In this document: positions 22,632 to 32,371 of the stretch, piece after piece
Numbering within the stretch: position 1 is the stretch's first letter
Layout: each line of letters opens with the position of its first letter
NCBI GenBank assembly: GCA_037039685.1
Contig: JAWNGF010000005.1
Span: 1 to 64,000 of the forward strand
DNA: 64,000 bases
Origin: Ceratobasidium sp. AG-K
Taxonomy: Eukaryota > Basidiomycota > Agaricomycetes > Cantharellales > Ceratobasidiaceae
Direction: 5' to 3'
Position numbers and translations under genes: made by a program
Notes under the pieces: model-generated
Database searches by the model: none
What the model saw: only the letters and a program-made list of their open reading frames with translations
Told to the model about the DNA's origin: nothing

Positions 22632-23405
22632 AGAGGAACAGCAGTGGAAAACTTCCTCTCAAAAATGAAGGCATACATCCACATCAATGAAACCTACTAA
22701 AACATGGACCTCAAGAAGACCACCACCTTCTTGATCAATATGAAGGAAGGACAACCAGCAAATTGGGCACAAGCAGCTCTGAATGTGTATAATGATAGAC
22801 ATGCAAATCTGTGGCTAACTAACTGGGAAGAACTACAAACAACTGTTATCAAACAATGGACAGACCCAGCTAAGCAACTAGAGGCTGAAACTAAACTACA
22901 GAAACTCTACTGAAAGAAGACAGTATTGGAATATGTCACAGACTTCCAACTTCTCCAGCAAGATGTAGGATGGAACCAAGATGCTCTCATTGCCTTCTTT
23001 GGACATGGGCTCCAACAGGCCATCAAGCAAGAACTCATAAGGGAAGAAATGTGCAACTACAATATCCAACACCCAAGAACCTTGCATGAATGGATGCAAC
23101 TAGCCCTGCAAGGCAAGAGACTGAACCCTCCTAAGTCCCAAGACAAAGGGAAAGGAAGGGAGCAATGCAAACAACAGGGGGCATCAAAATTGGAGCACTT
23201 AGTCCAAGTCCCAAATGAAGAGAAGGAACACAGGAAGAAAGAAAACCTGTCCATCAAATGCCAGAAACCCAAGCATATGCTGAAAGACTGCTTCTCAGGG
23301 TGGACCTACACAGACAAAGGGGAACAACCAATCAAAGGAAAAGTAGCTGAAGTAACCACCACAATTGAGGAAGTTGCTTCAACCACCACTGAGTTGGAAA
23401 ACTAG
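22632..23405 (+). pseudogene. A1 gag, 5'-truncated
   Basis: The gag of family A starting at its capsid core (VENFLSKMKAYIHINETY, then FLINMKEGQPANWAQ), with stops at about 22,688 and 22,911 and a frame ending at TAG 23403-23405. The zinc knuckle is damaged: SIKCQKPKHMLKDC against CIKCGKPNHMMKDC in A2, losing the first Cys. The N-terminal half of gag and the 5' LTR are missing. Gag would normally form the particle and bind element RNA. Confidence 0.85.
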
Positions 23406-23407
23406 AT

Positions 23408-24477
23408 ATGTGTCCTAGCACTGTCTCTAGCAATACCCAGAAAATACCACTATCAAATGTATACTACTGCAAAGCATCAATTGAATCACCTATGGTATAC
23501 ACAAAGAGAGTAGGGATCATGGATAAAACGCCAACACTTATTGACTCAAGATCTACAAGGAACTTCATGGACATCAAGTATCCCAGGAGAAATAATCTCC
23601 CACTTGTTGAACTTCAAACACCAAGAAGTGTGGAAATGATCAATGGAAAAACAGAAGAGGAAACCATCCACTTCTGTACAAAAATCACCTTCAAACTAGA
23701 AGGAAGAACCTACAGACAAAAACTCTATTGCATGCCAACAGGAACCTAACCGATGATCCTGGGAATGACCTTGCTAAAGGAAGTCAACCCAGACATCACA
23801 TGGGCTCCTTTCCAAACTAATTGGTGAAATACCACTATACAGGGAAAAACAGCAAAACTGGATGGACAACCAGAAGAACTCAAAGACTATACAGATGTCT
23901 TTGATGAGGAACAATATGGTAGACTGCCTGAACACTGGGAATGGGATTGCACAATTGATCTCATAGAAGGAGCTGAACTGCCAAATCCCAGAAAAGCATA
24001 CCCACTTTCTCCAAGAGAAAGAGAAGCCTTGAAACAAACCATTGAGGAAGAATTGGCTTCAGGAAGGATCAGGCCAAGCAAATATCCAATTGCTGCTGAG
24101 ACCTTTTTCATAGAGAAATGCCTAAAATCTGGACAAACCATACCCAATCTAAGGAGTGTAGTAGACTATACAGGTGTGAATGCCATTACAAAGGCCAATC
24201 AGTACCCAGTAATGCTCCTGGAGGAACAACTCAATGTCTGGAAGAAAACGGGAGAAGAAGCCAAGGAAGAACTCTTCATTTTGACCCTTAACTTGAAGGA
24301 CAGCTTCTGGAACATCAGAATAGAGGAAGGAGACAAATGGAAAGCCACTTTCAGAACATCAGAAGGCCTTTTCAAATATCAAGTAATGCCCTTTGGACTC
24401 AAGAATGCACTGTCGACCTTCCAAAGATACATGGACCATATCTTCAGGGATACAAAAGGAATATCAGTTGTAGTATA
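23408..24477 (+). pseudogene. A1 pol 5' half: protease and start of RT, cut by Tc1
   Basis: Protease region from 23408 has TLIDSRSTRNFMDI, where the DSG active site has become DSR. Stops lie at about 23,747 and 23,824. RT fingers and palm (24,029-24,477) read [32 protein letters not shown] and end KGISVVVY, exactly at the tyrosine of the YxDD motif. There a Tc1 element begins at 24478. The second half of this RT is at 41,482 reading leftwards, on the minus strand. Confidence 0.85.
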
Positions 24478-26093
24478 CAGTGCTGCAAAAAATCAATCAC
24501 AAAAACCATACATGGGTGGAGTTGGCCAAATAGAAAGGCACATATAAGCTTACATAAGCTCAGGGTATAGCTGTGGCTACCCTTGCTTCCTTGCTACATC
24601 TGTGTGGCAGTTTGGTCTTGTTTGGTCTTGTGGCTGTGGAGATATGCAAACTTTGGCAAAACAGTTTTTGCAATCAATTGTTTGCAGGCTTGGCACTGAT
24701 GTCATGTTACATCATTATGACCTGAGATGCCATCATGGTGACCTCATTGATGATGTCAGTGGCACCCCCAGTTGTATATCTACCACCCTGCTCACCACCC
24801 AGGACTGCAGCACCCCTCCAGCTCTTGTCCTTCATGCCTAAGGCCATTTCCCCCTCCAAGCTTGTTTCTGTGCTTGCTAAGCTTGATGCTGGCCTCTGTC
24901 ATGCTGAAATCTCTAGGACTACTGGAGTTAGTGAGGGACACATCTCTAAACTGCGCAATATACACTGTCCCAACCTTCCTTGCAAACCCCCAGGCCATCC
25001 TCTCAAAGTCACCCCTGCTACAACTCACCACCTGGTTTGCTCTGTCACCAATGGCAACTCTGCAACTGCTTCCTCTGTGGCTAGGACATACAGGACAGCT
25101 GAGGGGCACACTCTTAGCCGTGAAACTGTCTGCCAGACACTCAAGGATGCTGGTTTCAAGGCCAAGAAGAAGGTTACAAAGCCCAAACTCCCTAAACATA
25201 TCTGCAATGCTTAACTATCCTTTGCTCATGCCCACTGCCACTGGACTGTCAAGGACTGGAAAGGGGTCATGTGGTCAGATGAGACCAAAATCAACCGCCT
25301 AGGGTCAGATGGCCAACAATGGGTGTGGATTAGGCCTGGCCAGGAGCTTAGTGGTGCAGCTATCCAGCCCACAGCTCACTCAGGTGGAGGGTCTATTCAG
25401 ATTTGGGGCTGTTTTTGTTGGGATGGGCCTGGCTATGCTACCAAGATTGAAGACACAGTTACCAAGGAGGTCTATGTGGAGATTTTGGAGGATGAGTTGA
25501 TGCAGACTTTGGAGTATCATGGGAAGGAGGTGGAAGACATTATCTTCCAACAGGACAATGCTCCTGCTCACAAGTCCAAATTGGCAACAAATTGGCTAGC
25601 TGACAATGGTTTTGAGGTCATGGAATGGCCTTCCAACTCCCCAGATCTCAATCCAATTGAAAACTTATGGGGCATCATCAAAAGGAGGCTGGGGGAGCAT
25701 GAACATCCTCCAAGGGGGGTTTTGGAGCTGTGGGAAAGGTTTCAGGTGGAGTGGGAGAAGGTGGAGCCAGAGCTGTGTCAGAATCTGATCAGCAGCATGC
25801 CCAATAGGATGAGGGAGGTGATCAAGGCTAAGGGGGGGTCCATTAACTACGGATTTTGTCTGACTTTGTTATCCATGTATGCCTTGCAAACAATTGATTG
25901 CAAAAACTTTTTTGGCAGATGTTGCATTTCTCCCCAACCACAGATCCAAACAAGGCCAAACATGACTCATTTGGTAGCCAAAAAGCACAGTGACCTTGCA
26001 TATGGCAACTGGCTGACATAATCCAACACATCATCCCCCAGCTGGCCTGCACCACCTGCACATGGTTTTTGTGATTGATTTTTTGCAGCACTG
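24478..26093 (+). mobile_element. Tc1-type transposon, copy 1
   Basis: 1616 bp with inverted ends CAGTGCTGCAAAAAATCAAT... and ...ATTGATTTTTTGCAGCACTG, flanked by the TA duplication typical of Tc1/mariner (24476-24477 and 26094-26095). It encodes one DD34E transposase. The left flank is the RT of retroelement A; the right flank is unrelated LTR-like DNA, so the two sides come from different original insertion sites. Confidence 0.92.
24834..26021 (+). pseudogene. Tc1-type transposase (DD34E), copy 1, one internal stop
   Basis: Starts MPKAISPSKLVSVLAKLD, with two N-terminal helix-turn-helix parts (about residues 1-120; GVSEGHISKLRNIH, then LSRETVCQTLKDAG) for binding the inverted ends. The catalytic domain has D in VMWSDETKIN, D in FQQDNAPAHK and E in SPDLNPIENLW, with exactly 34 residues between the second D and E. 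A TAA at 25212-25214 splits the frame after KHICNA; reading resumes in the same frame. The usual stop after SINY is lost, so the frame runs 50 or so extra codons to 26021. The same stop and the same lost terminator occur in copy 2. Would cut and paste the element at TA sites if intact. Confidence 0.9.
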
Positions 26094-26342
26094 TATATAC
26101 TAACTATTGTGGCTATGCACAATAGAAAGTTGCAACAAAAGGAGAGAAAGCAAAAGTCAGAGAGAAGCAAGGACAGAACAAAGGGAGCAAGGTAAGTCCA
26201 TGAAGACCAAATGGGCAAGTGAACTGGCTAGGCAGGCATGTCCTGCAGTTGTGGCTTTCATAAAAGATGCATACATGGGGAAGGCAAGCACAGAGCAACC
26301 AAAAAACAGGCAAAACAAAGAGAATTAGGTGAGGTTGTGACA
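26094..26342 (+). mobile_element. B1 LTR-like sequence, right half
   Basis: TATACTAACTATTGTGGC... to AGGTTGTGACA. It matches 28,838-29,049 over its length (shared landmarks GCAACAAAAGGAGAGAAAGC, GTAAGTCCATG, GGCAGGCATGTCC). Its missing left half is at 58,471-58,587 on the opposite strand beyond the sister Tc1. The joined sequence has D-LTR-like ends (GGCTCTTAGGCCTCAG near the start, TTGTGACA at the end), so I take it as a diverged solo LTR; that identity is tentative. Confidence 0.5.
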
Positions 26343-27757
26343 GCCAGCAGAGGTGGCATTGGCATGAGAGCAGTGGCAGGCAGGAAGTCAGGGCAGGCAA
26401 AAACACATGTAACAAACTGTGCACAAATCTTTGACATGTCTTTGTACCTGTAGTTCTGAGCAGAGCAAGGAGGCTGTAAATGGAGTGGTTAACAGGTCCA
26501 ATAGGGCTGATTACCTGCTCACCATAGGGATTTTGGGGGTTATGACTGCAACTTGCAGTGCTCCTCCAACCTGGGAGCTGCCCATTGCACAATTTGAGTT
26601 ACAAGTGACAAGCAAACAACTCCATGGATGGAGCATGGCCATCATGTTTGATGCAAATGCTGACATCAGATACTAAGACAATATATGAGGGTGGATACTG
26701 TTGTGAACTTGCACAGGGCTCTGGGATGGTTGGCACCATGACAAAGCATGGAGTGACACACTAGCCTACTTAGTGTAAACACACTAGGCACAATATCACA
26801 CATTCATAGCATGGGAGGAACTGCAGGAGGAACTACAGATATACAAGAGCTAATAAGACTAATGTAAGTGTATGTACATTGCTATAGGATAACACCTTGT
26901 TCAGTCATAGTCTTTCCCTTCTGTTTTCCCCTTGCTGTGGCCCTCACCTTGCTCCTTGTCAAGCAAACCAGGCCCCAGTATTTTACAAGGCCTGCCTTGC
27001 ATAGCTGTCCAGGGATGCCATTGCCTGAATGCTGTATGGTGCCAGACCGTGTTGTTGCTTAGTAACAATCAAGCACACAAAGAAAAATGCATGTTCAATG
27101 TTAACACTTGTGGCAGAGCACTAGTGCAGATTGGAGTTGTGTCAACAATCTGCTCAAAACACAATGGCCAGTTATACATACCTTGTGTACTAAGAACACC
27201 CAGTGCCATTGGGGTAAGTCTGTCCCAGTCACTTCTAGCCATCTTCTGGGCATGCCACCATACCAGCATTGATGGGTAGTGGCCAACTGCTTGATCAATT
27301 GACAGCAGTTTTAGGTTACATGGGATGATGATTATGATGGGTTTAGTCAAAATATGTTGGTTGGTGTACTGTGGACAAACTCATGGATGCTCAAAGAATC
27401 AGGACATCATGACTGTGAGTCTATCAAAAAGATCTGGTTGACTAATTTCTGTCAACAAAAGAGTCAGTTGGACAGATACAACATAGTCAAACAACATACC
27501 CAGTGCATGAACTGCAATCTGGGGCTGCCTGCTTGTCACTAGCATTTCTGCTTTGGGGTCAGTAATGCTTTTTCCGGCACAACAAAGTGATTTTGATGGT
27601 GTTGTCAATCCACTCCGACTCCCACCCACCACCTTTAGGTAATGTGCATACATAGAGCATCAGCAAGAAGGACCCAGCTATATAGGATTTTCAAATCCTA
27701 TAGATCTACTTGCCAGCCTCACTCTCTGTGAGCTGGTGTATAGCAACTTCCCTTGTA
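26343..27757. other. no gene recognised
   Basis: Short frames on both strands, no domain. Some frames near 26,900-27,300 are open on both strands, typical of chance. Confidence 0.35.
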
Positions 27758-28450
27758 CTCAGGGTCCCAGAAAGTATTGGAACAAGCTAAATGCACACAT
27801 GCTACTGCACATGGTGTCCAGAGGGCTTAGGTTCTGTAATGAGAGTAGTAGACAAAGTAGGCCTGGTTATCTTCCAGGTACTTGGAGAGGAAATAAGGTA
27901 GTTAAGCCCATGTAGGGGCAGAGGAAGCAAAATTGCATTTTTTCCAGGTCAACAACCACAAGGAGTTTCAGAAAGTGGTTATAATAAACATCACGCCCAT
28001 GTATGTTCTGAGAAACTTTGAATATTGTTGTGAAAGCTGAAGTGGCATGGTTGTCAAGATAAAGTGAATTTAAGATTGTCAATTCCCTAGTATCTACATA
28101 TGAATCCCATGTGAAACGGCCAAAACACAGCACAATGTGTTTGCCATAGCTCACTAACCAAGTCATTTCAGTGATGACATTAATAATCAAAGTTTCTCAG
28201 AATGTATATGTGCATGATATTTACTATTACAACTTTCTGAAACTCCTTGTGGTTGTTGACCTGGAAAAAATGCGATTTTGCTTCCTCTACCCCTACCTGG
28301 GCTTAACTACCTTATTTCCTCTCTAAGTACCTGTAAGATAACCAGGCCTGCTTTGTCTACAACTCTCATTATGAAAACTAAACCCTCTGGACAGCATGTG
28401 TGGCAGTGTATGCACATTTATCTTGTTCCAATACTTTCTGGGACCCTGAG
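27758..28450. mobile_element. fold-back element with long inverted arms, TA-flanked
   Basis: 693 bp. The left arm (27,758 to about 28,020) starts CTCAGGGTCCCAGAAAGTAT and the right arm (about 28,190-28,450) is its reverse complement ending ATACTTTCTGGGACCCTGAG. The arms are about 260 bp, roughly 85-90 percent alike by eye, around a spacer of about 170 bp. TA lies on both sides (27756-27757, 28451-28452), as for Tc1/mariner-type insertions. No transposase is encoded, so it is likely non-autonomous. A transcript through it would fold into a long double-stranded RNA. Confidence 0.75.
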
Positions 28451-28718
28451 TACATAGCACTCCATGGTGCTCCATAGCCTGCCATAGATTAGGTTTTAAA
28501 ATCACCTAAAATGGGCAAGGAACACATTCAAGTGATGCAATGGGCTTATGCTATGCCCTGTGCACTGTGATCAAGGTCAGTCAAGCTCAAATAACCACAG
28601 AAAAACACTTCTCAAGCTGGCAAATGGTACCAAGGGAGAAAGTGCTAAGGCCCCCTCTGGTCACAACCCTAGCCAGACCTGATCACACTGAGGGTCAATC
28701 AGGGGATGAGAACAGTGG
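28451..28718. other. spacer, nothing recognised
   Basis: No repeat or coding signal noticed. Confidence 0.35.
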
Positions 28719-29049
28719 TTGGGACAACAACAAGGGTCAAGGGATGGAAGTTAGACCTTGACTAAGTAGTCACACAGGTGGATAGGAAAAACAACAAGAG
28801 CACAAGTATTGCCTCCACAAGACTTGTGTTGCTGGTATGTATACTATCTAATGTGGCAGTGTACAATAGAGAGTAGCAACAAAAGGAGAGAAAGCAAGAG
28901 TCACCACAAAGCAGGAACAGAACAAAGGAAACAAAGTAAGTCCATGGAGACCAAGGAGAAGAGGAGGCAGGCCAGGCAGGCATGTCCCATGGTCATGGCT
29001 TACATAAAAGGCACATACATGGGCAAGGTGATCACAACAAGACCAAACC
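28719..29049 (+). mobile_element. B2 LTR-like sequence, truncated by A1
   Basis: From GACAACAACAAGGGTCAAGG to ACAAGACCAAACC, where the family A LTR begins. It contains CTCCACAAGACTTGTGTTGCTG followed without a gap by ...TATACTATCTAATGTGGC. This is the uninterrupted counterpart of the B1 sequence that the Tc1 split, and so acts as an empty-site reference for the inversion. Confidence 0.55.
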
Positions 29050-29588
29050 TGTTGCAACCCTCTATGCCCATTGACTGATGACCATGTCTGTTCACACCTT
29101 ATGGGCCTTCAGCTGCCTTTAGAGGTTCTGTACCAAATGCTAAGTTGCTAGTGCAACCCCAGCAACTATATGACAATGGCCTGGGGCCCACTTTAAGTTC
29201 ATATGATGGCCTAAAGAGCTAGTGACTTAGTTGCACTTGCAGGGAGAGATGACATGGAAAAGCAAGCTTGAGTAAGTCCATGCTTGCAAGACAGTATATA
29301 TAGTCAGAGGCATAAATGCCTCAAAGTTATAGGATACATATTGTGGCCAATCAGATGCCATGCTCAGTCAGCAAATTGCAAAGACCTTCTATATATAATT
29401 TCTAGAAGGTTGATCTTTCAAATGGAAGGATCCAGAAGACAGTGCAGCCATGTGGGCCATGGTGACACATCATCCATACACCTCCCAAAATGAGGAAGTG
29501 GGCCACATCTATATACATTGGATGCTTAAGGCACAAAGATTCCAAGTCAGCAGGCAGAGTCCATGGGTGTCATGGACGGGTCACAACT
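29050..29588 (-). repeat. 3' LTR of A1 (539 bp)
   Basis: TGTTGCAACCCTCTATGCCC...GGGTCACAAC, alignable to the 555-bp LTRs of A2 with many substitutions. It has the same TATATATA at about 29,293 (SNAGTATATATAG context). The terminal A on the inner side is replaced by T. Confidence 0.85.
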
Positions 29589-29604
29589 TTGCCCCCCCTT
29601 TAGG
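29589..29604 (-). promoter_or_regulatory. polypurine tract of A1
   Basis: Reads CCTAAAGGGGGGGCAA on the minus strand, immediately before the 3' LTR; near-identical to the tract of A2. Confidence 0.8.
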
Positions 29605-29628
29605 TCAGGCATAGGGGACCACATGTGA

Positions 29629-30894
29629 CTATGTCTGTGGGATCCATTCTTTGATTGCAACCCATCCTTCCTGTTCCACTACAGTATGCATATCCTCATT
29701 CAGTTGCTTGTTCCAGGCATCCCAGATTGCTTGATCAAAGTCCTGCTTGCATTGTATCAACTGCTGGAGCACTCAACTATATTTGCACTGATGTTTGGTG
29801 AGTGCAGTTGGTTTGTGGTTGACCCATTCTTGTTGGTACATGTTGCACAAATGTTCAAGTCCCCAGGGGGATAGCACCCCTTGTTGGACAGCCTCATAGG
29901 CTTCCAGGACTTGGTCCTTGCATGGCATGCAGTCTCAGGCTGGTGCTGGGGGCTTGTTTTTGAGGTCCCACTTGGCCTCAGCAAGGAGCTGTGTGATCTG
30001 TGCCCATGCCCATGCCACTGCTTTGTTGAATTGGCGCTCCAGGAGGAGGGGGCCTGCAGGGATCTCTTCTGGGGGGGACAAGTCATTGCCTGTTGGGGAG
30101 GGGACAGCGAGCATGGGTGCAGGGGGGGTCCCAGAGAATGTCTGCATAGGAAGGTTGGCTGGAGGGAGCTCCCCAAAAAGGGGCTGGGCAGGGTTTGCAG
30201 CGGGGCAGGGTGTCCAGGTTGTTCAACTACTTTTGGCCTGCTCAACTGCAGGCCACTCATTGTATGCATCTGTAGTTGTCAGGGGCCATGAGTAGTTGTC
30301 CAAGATGAAGGGGTTTGGCATACCTGGTTTGGGTTTTGGGATATTAATATCCCAGCCAGACTCTGTGTCAAGCTCTGTCTGCATCCAGGCAACCCCATCC
30401 TCCCATTGTCCAGCCTTGACTTGGAGGCAGGGGTTGTCAACCCTCTTCCACCATCTGTCTGCCTGCCACTTGTACCCTGTCTCCATGTTCCAGGTGTCAC
30501 TGCTTTTGAGGACCATGCTGTGGATAGTATGGGCAACAAAGCCCTGGCAGGTGTAGAGTTTGTGCTGCATGATTGCATCTTTGTTGAGGGGTTTGGCTTC
30601 TGGATTGCCAACCGATAGGAGCACCCCATAGTTGGGGTGCTGAATCAACTTGTGGTCTTCAACCCACCTGAGGGGTCCTTGTGCCTGGATGGGGATATAC
30701 CCAAGTCCACAGCTGGTGTCAAGGACCTCAGCAAGTTCCTTGGCCTCTTGGAAGGTCCAGGGCACAGTCTTGTGGTTGTAGACCATGTATTTGCCAGGGC
30801 CAGCAAGTCAGAAGGCACAGTCAAAGGCCATAGTAGAGGCATTGGCCCAGCAGGTGGTGTGCATGGTGGCATTGGAGATGTGGGTGGCAGGCAT
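29629..30894 (-). pseudogene. A1 extra 3' gene, unknown function (MPAx...CQGF)
   Basis: Starts at ATG 30892-30894 in the context AAAAAATGCC (MPATHISNATMHTTCW). TGA near codon 33; then open from 30,786 with FQEAKELAEVLDTSCGLGY, KLYTCQGFVAHTIHSMVLK and WNMETGYKWQADRWWKR, to KSS-TGA at 30223-30225. After that TGA the same frame continues (GTPPAPML, then a long charged, probably helical region) to TAG at 29629-29631, with two further stops. The gene lies between pol and the polypurine tract. A2 keeps the TGA after KSS and the open frame behind it, so this may be two genes or a read-through product. No similarity to env, movement or silencing-suppressor families is visible. Confidence 0.6.
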
Positions 30895-31105
30895 TTTTTA
30901 GTTAAAGAAGTTTGTTGGGAGCAGTTTGCCTCTGTTGAAACAGTGATATATTCTTCCCTGGTCCATTTGGGGTTCTTTTCAAAGACATCTTAAAAAGTGA
31001 TTTTGCCAGTTGTTCAATTGATATGGTTGTTATGCCAAAACCCAGCTATTGGTAGCCATTTGGCCCAGTTGTCTTGGTTGTAGTTGCAGCAGATTCTCAG
31101 GAAGC
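30895..31105 (-). pseudogene. A1 integrase end; chromodomain deleted
   Basis: The minus strand here matches A2 from about 45,550 to 45,374 (NYNQDNWAKWLPIA-like, then NPKW) and then jumps to sequence equivalent to A2 44,72x, just before the extra gene. About 650 bp encoding the integrase C-terminal part and the chromodomain are therefore missing. The chromodomain would otherwise direct integration to marked chromatin. Confidence 0.6.
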
Positions 31106-31562
31106 TGTCGTAAGCTTCTTCTTGGTGGCTATGAGACAAGCCGCAATGGAGAGTGGACGGCACTAAGACCTAAGCAACCTCTTGAACCGCAACACACTTA
31201 AGTGTCTGTAGGCACTTGAGGGTAGGGGTGGTTCAAAGTGTCACTCAAAAGGGATGTTTGACAAGACAAAACAAGCTGGGGTTGACCTGGCTTGTTAGTC
31301 CTCTATATATATTCAAGAAGAGGGCAAGTCATACAAGGCACAGCCACATGAGTCAAAGCAGTCTACCAATCAGGAGTGTCCGTATGAGTCATGCTGTATG
31401 AACAGACATGACTTGTGCAAAGCACAGCCGCATTACACAATGTAACAGGAAAACCACAAGGAGGTGGCAACACGGCGGGAAAAGAGAAAAAAAACATAAC
31501 ACACAGTCACAAGACAGGGCGGGACGCAGACGAGTCCGATGGAGTGAGCAAGGCTCACGACA
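31106..31562 (-). repeat. 3' LTR of C1
   Basis: 457 bp, minus strand TGTCGTGAGCC...GAAGCTTACGACA. Preceded on the minus strand by the polypurine tract CCTTAAGGGGGGAGTAA (31563-31579). Confidence 0.9.
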
Positions 31563-31607
31563 TTACTCCCCCCTTAAGGTCCATGAAGGGAACCTGAGGG
31601 GACTCGG

Positions 31608-32371
31608 CTACTGCACCCAGCAGTCTTTGTTGGCCTTTTCTACCAGGTTGTCCAGGTTGTCCTCCTTCTCCTCCGTCAGATCTATGGGGTTGAACATGGT
31701 GTTACCTGGTTTGTTGCAGTGCCCCTCCCATTTCTCCCACGTCTTGTTGTTGGTCCAGTTGCCCTTGGACCAGTCCATCACCCTCTCCTGCTCCTCCACA
31801 TGGTCCTTTGACCATTGTCGCACGTCCGGCTCGACTTCCGTCCACTGCAACACATCTGTCTCCTTCTCCTGCCGCCAAAACGGCTTCCACTCAAATCCCT
31901 CCCTCTGGTATCTTCCCGCTCCATCCTCCAATCCGCCAGGTCCACCTCAAAGTTCTTGTCCCAGGCGTCACACCAGCAAGGCCTCAAAGATGGAGTATGG
32001 CCTTTGTATCCGGGGACCCACTTGCTGCTATAGGCCCCTTCTTGGCCCCATTTGACCACTCCAAGCATGTGTGTTGACAGTAGCCCAACTTCTGACACCT
32101 GGAAGGCTGCACATCCTTGGCATACAAAGATGTCCTTTCATTGCAGCTGCATCCGTGTTGGCCACTTTTTTCCCACCCATTGGAATTTGCCCAAGTCTGA
32201 GTGGAGAATGTTGTCGGAGGCGCGGAATGGCATGTGCCCGGGGCCTTGCTGGGATTGCTTGAAGACATAGAGGGCGGCTCCCGCGTCAAGGATATGCGCC
32301 GTGTGAAAGGCCGGTCCTTTGAGGATGCAGATGAGGTTGTTGGTGATGGTCGAGCGGGTGACAGCAGGCAT
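31608..32371 (-). pseudogene. C1 extra 3' gene, unknown function (MPAV...CQGC)
   Basis: ATG at 32369-32371 (MPAVTRSTITNNLICILKG), then ALYVFKQSQQGPGHMPFRA and FQWVGKKW. A stop follows MQLQ (32138-32140), then in the same frame KDIFVCQGCAAFQVSEV and WGQEGAYSSKWVPGY. A frameshift near 31,930 leads to the Trp/Glu-rich tail ending NPIDLTEEKEDNL and TAG. About 254 codons in the repaired reading, the same architecture as C2. Its start overlaps the end of the pol frame (open to 32286). Compared with family A it shares MPAV, the AF...A...L pattern and the CQG motif, so the two look homologous, though distant. Unknown role; no transmembrane segment or signal peptide seen. Confidence 0.65.

Noticed and set aside
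24735..24833. N-terminal extension of the Tc1 transposase starting MVTSLMM
   Set aside because: The third Tc1 here also begins MPKAIS, so the downstream ATG at 24834 is the better start; the extension looks like untranslated sequence.
29881..30295. Two overlapping plus-strand frames of 125-136 codons
   Set aside because: Antisense shadow of the A1 extra gene; not conserved with the corresponding plus frame of A2 in motif terms.
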